Shown here: in pieces, positions 8,380-11,887 of the stretch
Layout: every line of letters starts with the position of its first letter
How positions within the stretch are numbered: the first letter of the stretch is position 1
NCBI GenBank assembly: GCA_015039465.1
Contig: MU130643.1
Coordinates: 8,825 to 20,711 of the forward strand
Source of the DNA: Phlegmacium glaucopus
Taxonomy: Eukaryota; Basidiomycota; Agaricomycetes; Agaricales; Cortinariaceae
Length of the DNA: 11,887 nucleotides
Direction of reading: 5' to 3'
Position numbers and translations under genes: made by a program
Notes under the pieces: model-generated
The model's input: only the letters and a program-made list of their open reading frames with translations
Databases searched by the model: none
What the model was told of the DNA's origin: nothing

Positions 8380-9347
8380 TTGTATTGAAGATCGAATCGA
8401 GAGGCTTTAGCGTACCAGTCCTTGATAGCTGTAGGGGGGTTCTCAAGTCCATAGATTTTCTGTAGGAGAGAGGTGTGGATTCCTTCCGAAAAATAGTCAA
8501 TAAGAGTTTTGTTGTCTTTGATCTTAGATCTTCCCGCGAGGATTCTGAATTGTGCAATGTAATCATCTACTGAGTTGGTTCCTTGTCTGAGTTGGCGTAA
8601 TTGGGCTCTGGCTTCTCCTTCAGCATCGGTGGCTAGGAATGCTTCTTTGAGTTTCTTGATGAAACCGGCATAGTTTCCAAAGTCTGGGGGGGTAGTAGCG
8701 AGACATTCGTTGAGGAAGGCTTCTTTCCAGATTTTAGCAGTTCCGCCAGTGAGGAATGAGAGGATAAAGATGATTTGTTTGGCTTCAGAGTTATAGATTG
8801 AATCGTTGAGAGAGATGTATACTCGACAGTCCTGGAGGAAGGACAGGAGTCCATCTCAATCTCCGTGGTATGGCTGTGGTGGGTTGATGCGTACTTCTTT
8901 AGACATTTTGTTGTTGTCTTCGTGGTCACTAGTTATATCCCAATCGGTTTTTGGCTGTTGAATGGGTACTTCGGGTCCAAAGGGGACAGGTGGTAATGGG
9001 ATGGGTGTTTGGAATGGGGAGGGAGCAATGGGTGGTGTGTATACTGGGGTTTTGACTTTTCCTGAGGTAGAAGGCTGAGGAGCTGATGGTGTCTGAAGAA
9101 CTGGTTGGTCTGTTGCAGTTGTTCAAGGGGTTCTTCCTACTCGTTCTTGTCTTGGCTGTGGTGTAGACCTGTGGCTCATGCGTTCGGGCTTGGGAAGTTT
9201 TTCTTCGAGAGGTTCTTCGTTGTCGGTGTTGTATTGACTGCTTCCGGTTGTGTCTTCTTCTGATGATGATGACTCAGTAGGGGCTTGGTATTTACCTGTG
9301 ACATCATGGTGTATTATCTTCTGAGATCTGTTGGTATCGGCAACCAC
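8376..9347 (-). pseudogene. gag: gag 5' part: N-terminal region and capsid
   Basis: Gag forms the virus-like particle. The frame is open from a TAA at 9359-9357 and has no ATG near its beginning (a GTG lies at 9347). Later in-frame ATGs occur at about 9179 and at 8906, the last in the good context AACAAAATGTC. It is interrupted by TGA at 9123-9125 (RTP-stop-TTATDQP) and at 8856-8858 (HGD-stop-DGLLSF), both explainable as CGA. The first third is Ser/Glu/Pro-rich and probably disordered. From about 8900 the sequence (FLQDCRVYISLND, then FILSFLTGGTAKIW, then LRQLRQGTNSVDDYIAQFR) is a typical Ty3/gypsy capsid, with the GTA..W motif. The frame ends at TGA 8378-8376, overlapping the start of the nucleocapsid frame. 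Confidence 0.85.
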
Positions 9348-9480
9348 ACAATCTTCTTATGACTTCGTTGATGTAGGCGATCACACGAGTTCAGGTTACA
9401 AGGATGATCCAAGTAACTGCTGTTTTTGTTGAGCTCCAGAAAGTAAGGTTCATCTGCGCTTAGAGAAGCAGACGCAAGAG
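9348..9480 (-). other. Leader between primer-binding site and gag
   Basis: About 130 bp of untranslated leader. A short minus-strand frame starting ATGAACC encodes fewer than 25 codons and is not conserved-looking. The packaging signal would be expected here but cannot be recognised from sequence alone. Confidence 0.5.
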
Positions 9481-9493
9481 TAGTTTAGACCTT
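9481..9493 (-). promoter_or_regulatory. Self-priming primer-binding site
   Basis: The 13 bases AAGGTCTAAACTA on the minus strand lie one base inside the 5' LTR. They are the exact reverse complement of 13 bases on the same strand within the LTR (9662-9650, and 2062-2050 in the other LTR). They do not begin with TGG, as a tRNA-primed site would. This is the arrangement of the Tf1/sushi group, where the 5' end of the mRNA folds back and primes its own reverse transcription. Confidence 0.8.
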
Positions 9494-9494
9494 T

Positions 9495-9931
9495 TGTTAT
9501 GGCGACTATAAGCTTGCACTCACGTTCGGTGCTGGGCCGATAGACCAAGTAACTAGGGACTGTTGTACAGTTGCAATCGTATTCAACAAGTAAGACTGAG
9601 GACGGCAGGTTCTGAGCAAGCTGTGTAGATTAAGACCATAGGAATACAGAAGGTCTAAACTAGAGATCATAGCTATGGGTATGGCTCTTATATACTAAAG
9701 GGGTCGAGTCAGAGATAAGGAGATGGTCCGTGCTAGGAGTACAAGCCGGTACGAGTCAGAGATAAAGGGAACGGAAGCGATAGCTAAGTATAGTACAAGG
9801 AAGGTTCAGGGCAAAGGGTAAGTGGGGAAAGAGGTGGTGTAGGAAGAGAGCGACGAAGGAAGGTTGTAATGTACAGTAAAGGGAGAAGAGAAAAAGAGTA
9901 GGGGCCATGCGCGTACCAGACGTTCATAACA
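9495..9931 (-). repeat. 5' LTR of the chromovirus
   Basis: It carries the promoter for the genomic RNA. Boundaries are TGTTAT and ATAACA, a perfect 6-bp terminal inverted repeat. Relative to the other LTR there are eight transitions and no indel. On the minus strand, U3 runs from 9931 to about 9663, R starts at about 9662, and the end is at 9495. The 12-base motif TATCTCTGACTC lies a few bases upstream of the TATA box and again about 47 bp further upstream. Confidence 0.95.
9687..9694 (-). promoter_or_regulatory. TATA box of the element promoter
   Basis: Perfect TATATAAG on the minus strand. It lies 32 bp upstream of 9662, where the self-complementary 13-mer begins. That spacing is the expected distance from TATA to transcription start, so the mRNA would begin at or next to the priming sequence. 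Confidence 0.7.
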
Positions 9932-9936
9932 GGTGG
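9932..9936. repeat. Target-site duplication GGTGG, right copy
   Basis: It directly follows the LTR terminus ATAACA and is identical to the five bases before the other LTR. Joining the flanks gives the pre-insertion site AACACA-GGTGG-TCACTTAG. Confidence 0.93.
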
Positions 9937-10011
9937 TCACTTAGATGGAGGGGGAATACGTGCTGTATTAGTTCAAACCGATGAGGGATTCCATCCTCAA
10001 CAGTCTACTAC

Positions 10012-10014
10012 TTA
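10012..10014. repeat. Possible TTA target duplication of the Harbinger element
   Basis: TTA directly precedes a sequence that resembles a PIF/Harbinger terminus. This superfamily duplicates a 3-bp TWA target, normally TTA or TAA. The second copy lies beyond the window, so it cannot be confirmed. Confidence 0.4.
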
Positions 10015-10509
10015 GAGCCCATTTGGTAGCAAAATTAAAATTAAAATATTCAAGAATAGCCTAATCAAGTTTGGAAGTGATGTCACACTGATTAGATAGA
10101 TCAACTTGAGATCAACAGTTATGACCGACTCCAGTGATGAAGATTATAAACAGCGTCAAGAGGCCATGCTCAAATATACTGCTGCTATCTCCTATGCTGC
10201 TGGTGCTGCTGCACTCGCTTATGCTCTTCCACTCTATGATAAAACTCCTTACCATACATCAGCACTGACAGGAGCTGATTGGGTCTGTGAACTTCTCAAT
10301 GGTCATCCGGAACGCATTCGCTCTGAACTCGGTGTGCACAAGGAAGTCTTCCATAATCTGATCAAAGCTTTGCAAGAAGGTGGACTTCAATCATCTAAGC
10401 ACGTCTCATTGGAAGAGCAGCTTGCGATATTCCTGTACACTTGTGTAACAGGCCTCTCCCTCCATCATGTAAGTGAACGATTCCAGCGTGCAAATGAAAC
10501 AACATCAAA

Positions 10510-10568
10510 GTAAGTTTTACTTTTGTGCCATTGGATTATTATTTGGATGACACTGATATGGACCTTAG
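10510..10568 (+). other. Transposase intron 1
   Basis: 59 bp, donor GTAAGT, acceptor TTAG, with a branch-like CACTGAT about 15-20 bases before the acceptor. Removal joins AA to GTAT, so Lys-Tyr-Phe continues in frame and restores the conserved YF motif. Left unspliced, the frame hits TAA at once. Confidence 0.85.
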
Positions 10569-11024
10569 GTATTTCACCAAAATGCTCATATTTTTTTCAT
10601 CAGCTCCATTTTACACCCAACATGTTCGTCTACCTCCCATTGGAGCACCCACACCACCCGAAATTCAAAACAATGTGAAGTTCTATCCATTCTTCAAGGA
10701 TGCCCTCAGTGCAATTGATGGCACACACATCAACTGCAGTGCTACTGCTGAAATGCGACAAGCCGCTCGCGATCGCAAAGGTGGTGTCACACAGAACTGC
10801 CTGGCCATCTGTGGCTTCGACATGACTTTTTACTACATATTTAGCGGGTGGGATGGGTCAGTGGCATATTCTACAATGTTCTATGATGCTCGTGTCACAG
10901 ATCTGCACATTCCCCCAGGGAAGTACTACCTGGCAGATGCAGGATTCCCTATCTGTGAGGGACTTCTTATCCCAAAGCGGGGTGAGCGCTACCACCTCGC
11001 AGAGTGGGGTCGTGCTGCACAGAG

Positions 11025-11073
11025 GTGAGCTCACATTATTCAATTTATTGCATTTTCTAATATTTTGCTGTAG
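11025..11073 (+). other. Transposase intron 2
   Basis: 49 bp, donor GTGAGC, acceptor TGTAG with a T-rich tract and a branch-like TTTCTAAT. Splicing joins AG to ACCT and connects QR to PTNANELFNLRHASARN, which holds the last catalytic region. Unspliced, TGA follows directly. Confidence 0.85.
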
Positions 11074-11178
11074 ACCTACAAATGCAAATGAGCTTTTCAA
11101 CCTACGTCATGCATCAGCACGCAATGTGATTGAACGAATCTTTGGGGTGTTGAAACATCGTTTCCGCATCCTTGTATA

Positions 11179-11183
11179 CCCAG
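11179..11183. repeat. Possible target duplication CCCAG before LTR 2
   Basis: These are the five bases directly before TGTTATG. The second copy should occur after the far end of the inserted element, outside the window. Confidence 0.3.
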
Positions 11184-11200
11184 TGTTATGAATATCTGGT

Positions 11201-11210
11201 ATATGCATAT
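11201..11210. repeat. 10-bp perfect palindrome ATATGCATAT
   Basis: A perfect inverted repeat 18 bases into LTR 2. It could be a binding site for a dimeric factor or simply part of the LTR terminus. Confidence 0.4.
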
Positions 11211-11351
11211 CTTCAATCGTCCCCTCGTCTCCTCTTTTTCTCCTCCCCTTCATACGCTACCCCTTTCATTCCTCTTCTCAGAAGAAGAAGACTACTGAGC
11301 TATCCCTGAACCATAAACGGGAAACTGCAGCACCACAAAATAAAGAACTCT

Positions 11352-11413
11352 AGGCAACCATAGCCGCTGGTGTGCTAGAAGAATACTGAGGCAACTATAT
11401 CCGCTAGTGTGCT
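11352..11413 (+). repeat. Imperfect 25-bp direct repeat in LTR 2
   Basis: Two 25-bp units, 11352-11376 and 11389-11413, match at 22 positions and share AGGCAAC and GTGTGCT. The period is 37 bp. Repeats of this size in a U3 region are often enhancer-like, but no function is shown here. Confidence 0.6.
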
Positions 11414-11839
11414 CAAGTCCAATGCTCCCATAAGGTTCATAAGACGACCAAACAACCAATTACGCACAAAACAACCCGAGGTCTTACATACCAAGCAGAC
11501 GCGAATCTCTTCGCCTGCGTTCTCATCAAATCTGGAAAACAATGCCGCTGATATTCGAACGTGAGCGCAAGCCACGACCCGGCTATCTGGTTCATTGATC
11601 CCTGAATCTATGTTGACGTTAGCACAAGTTGTTCAAATTCTGACTCCCGCTGTCCAAGACTCGTTCGACACATCTAATTCTGGCATTCTCATGTTTCCAG
11701 ATTTGATTCCTAGGTACCGATACCCATACCGAGAATATATGATTTCCCAGCTCAGTCTCTATTCCCCTACCAGGCACAGTCTCTATACTCAGCCATACTA
11801 AGTCACTATTCCCTTCGCCCTCGCTATCGATACATATCA

Positions 11840-11866
11840 TGTTTCTCCCGTTTCCCGTTTCCCGTT
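11840..11866 (+). repeat. Short (CCCGTTT)n tandem repeat
   Basis: About three units of a 7-bp CCCGTTT/CCCGTTC repeat lie close to the right edge. It is low-complexity sequence of the LTR. Confidence 0.6.
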
Positions 11867-11887
11867 CCCCAATCCCGTGTCCCCTTG

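Larger units (their letters stand above)
1895..9931 (-). mobile_element. Full-length Ty3/gypsy chromovirus with two extra 3' genes
   Basis: An 8,037-bp LTR retrotransposon: 437-bp LTRs, a 7,163-bp internal region and a 5-bp target duplication. Gene order along the minus strand is gag, then pol (protease, reverse transcriptase, RNase H, integrase with GPY/F and chromodomain), ORF2 (CCHC zinc knuckles) and ORF3 (BTB/POZ-like). Integrase after RNase H places it in Ty3/gypsy, and the C-terminal chromodomain marks a chromovirus, whose integration is usually guided to modified histones. It is non-autonomous now: twelve in-frame TGA stops, a frame break inside gag, and a lost catalytic Asp in reverse transcriptase. 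LTR identity is 429/437, and seven of the eight differences sit at CpG, so the insertion is probably young. Extra genes between pol and the 3' LTR are unusual for this clade. Confidence 0.95.
10015..11183 (+). mobile_element. PIF/Harbinger DNA transposon, 5' part
   Basis: It starts with GAGCCCATTTGGTAGC, which resembles the G-rich start plus GTTTGGTAGC-like core of PIF/Harbinger terminal inverted repeats, about 106 bp upstream of the transposase ATG. It encodes a DDE transposase. The right terminus is absent from the window because an LTR begins inside the last exon. The partner Myb/SANT gene usual for this superfamily is not seen; it could lie beyond the break or be missing. Confidence 0.65.
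10121..11191 (+). pseudogene. Harbinger-type DDE transposase, three exons, 3' end cut off
   Basis: Exons 10121-10509, 10569-11024 and 11074 onward splice into one frame of 320 codons plus stop. The N-terminal part has a predicted helix-turn-helix (SLEEQLAIFLYTCVTGLSLHHVSERF), then YFTKMLIFFSSAPFYTQ. The catalytic triad of the DDE_Tnp_4 family is complete: Asp in SAIDGTHI (residue 180), Asp in YLADAGFP (253) and Glu in NVIERIFGVLKHRFRIL (302). Translation would end at a TGA contributed by the inserted LTR, right after LVYP, so the usual C-terminal helix region is missing. There are no internal stops or frameshifts before the break, and many CpGs remain. The frame begins earlier only with a TTG at 10106; the ATG at 10121 is the better start. 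Confidence 0.87.
11184..11887 (+). repeat. LTR 2 (start of a second LTR retroelement or solo LTR), partial
   Basis: It begins TGTTATGAATATCTGGTA exactly where the transposase frame breaks. The first 25 bases match the start of the chromovirus LTR (minus-strand orientation) at 20 positions, and a CT-rich U3-like stretch follows in both. Beyond that the two do not align by eye, so it is a related or convergent family, not the same one. No TAACA end is found before the window ends; the last bases, GTGTCCCCTTG, look like an approaching LTR terminus. It holds no gene. Confidence 0.55.

Noticed and set aside
2735..9125. TGA read as an amino acid (stop-codon reassignment or recoding)
   Set aside because: Twelve TGA at Arg-like positions could suggest recoding, but nuclear genes of fungi do not read TGA as Arg, the transposase is broken by ordinary stops when unspliced, and LTR and YMDD changes show the same CpG pattern outside stop codons.
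9481..9494. tRNA-type primer-binding site
   Set aside because: The sequence next to the 5' LTR does not start with TGG and has no obvious match to a tRNA 3' end, while it matches the LTR itself over 13 bases.
11742..11750. A second CCCAG as the far target duplication of LTR 2
   Set aside because: The bases before it do not form an LTR end (no TAACA or CA), and LTR-like sequence continues afterwards.
11595..11801. Short open frames inside LTR 2 on both strands
   Set aside because: Under 75 codons, overlapping on opposite strands, no motif; probably non-coding LTR.
1..11887. CRISPR arrays, tRNA or rRNA genes
   Set aside because: No regularly spaced repeats and no recognisable conserved RNA sequence seen on either strand.

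Overview
The window looks like repeat-rich accessory DNA of a filamentous fungus, most likely a basidiomycete (Agaricomycetes). The reasons are very short GT-AG introns (59 and 49 bp), a chromodomain-bearing Ty3/gypsy polyprotein, a BTB/POZ-like protein of the style common in mushroom-forming fungi, and mutation concentrated at CpG. No ordinary host gene, rRNA, tRNA or CRISPR array is recognisable.

Layout. Positions 1-1889 are gene-poor flank: a possible old LTR end at the left edge, an AT-rich stretch, and a C/A-rich low-complexity stretch near 1350-1800. Positions 1895-9931 are one complete 8,037-bp Ty3/gypsy chromovirus on the minus strand. It has two 437-bp LTRs with no indels between them and a perfect 5-bp target-site duplication (GGTGG). 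Reading along the minus strand it holds the 5' LTR, a leader with a self-priming primer-binding site, gag, pol (protease, reverse transcriptase, RNase H, integrase, GPY/F, chromodomain), then two extra same-strand genes before the 3' LTR. ORF2 is a coiled-coil, cysteine-rich CCHC zinc-knuckle protein. ORF3 is a BTB/POZ-like protein. To the right, a PIF/Harbinger transposon begins at 10015. Its three-exon DDE transposase is cut off at 11183 by the start of another LTR, which runs to or past the window end. The region is therefore a nest of mobile elements.

The chromovirus is dead. Twelve in-frame stops interrupt gag, pol, ORF2 and ORF3. All twelve are TGA, as expected from CGA (Arg) after CpG deamination. 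The RT catalytic motif reads YMDN instead of YMDD, again a CpG-type change. The LTRs differ at only eight of 437 positions, all transitions, seven of them at CpG. This fits a fairly recent insertion inactivated mainly by deamination of methylated CpG or a RIP-like process. The nearby transposase has kept many CpGs and has no internal stop before the LTR break.

The most unusual feature is the two-gene cargo at the 3' end. ORF3 has its own promoter-like region. It carries a TATA box and a 12-base motif that also occurs twice in the LTR promoter at similar spacing to the LTR TATA box. All functional statements rest on motif reading by eye; no database search was possible.
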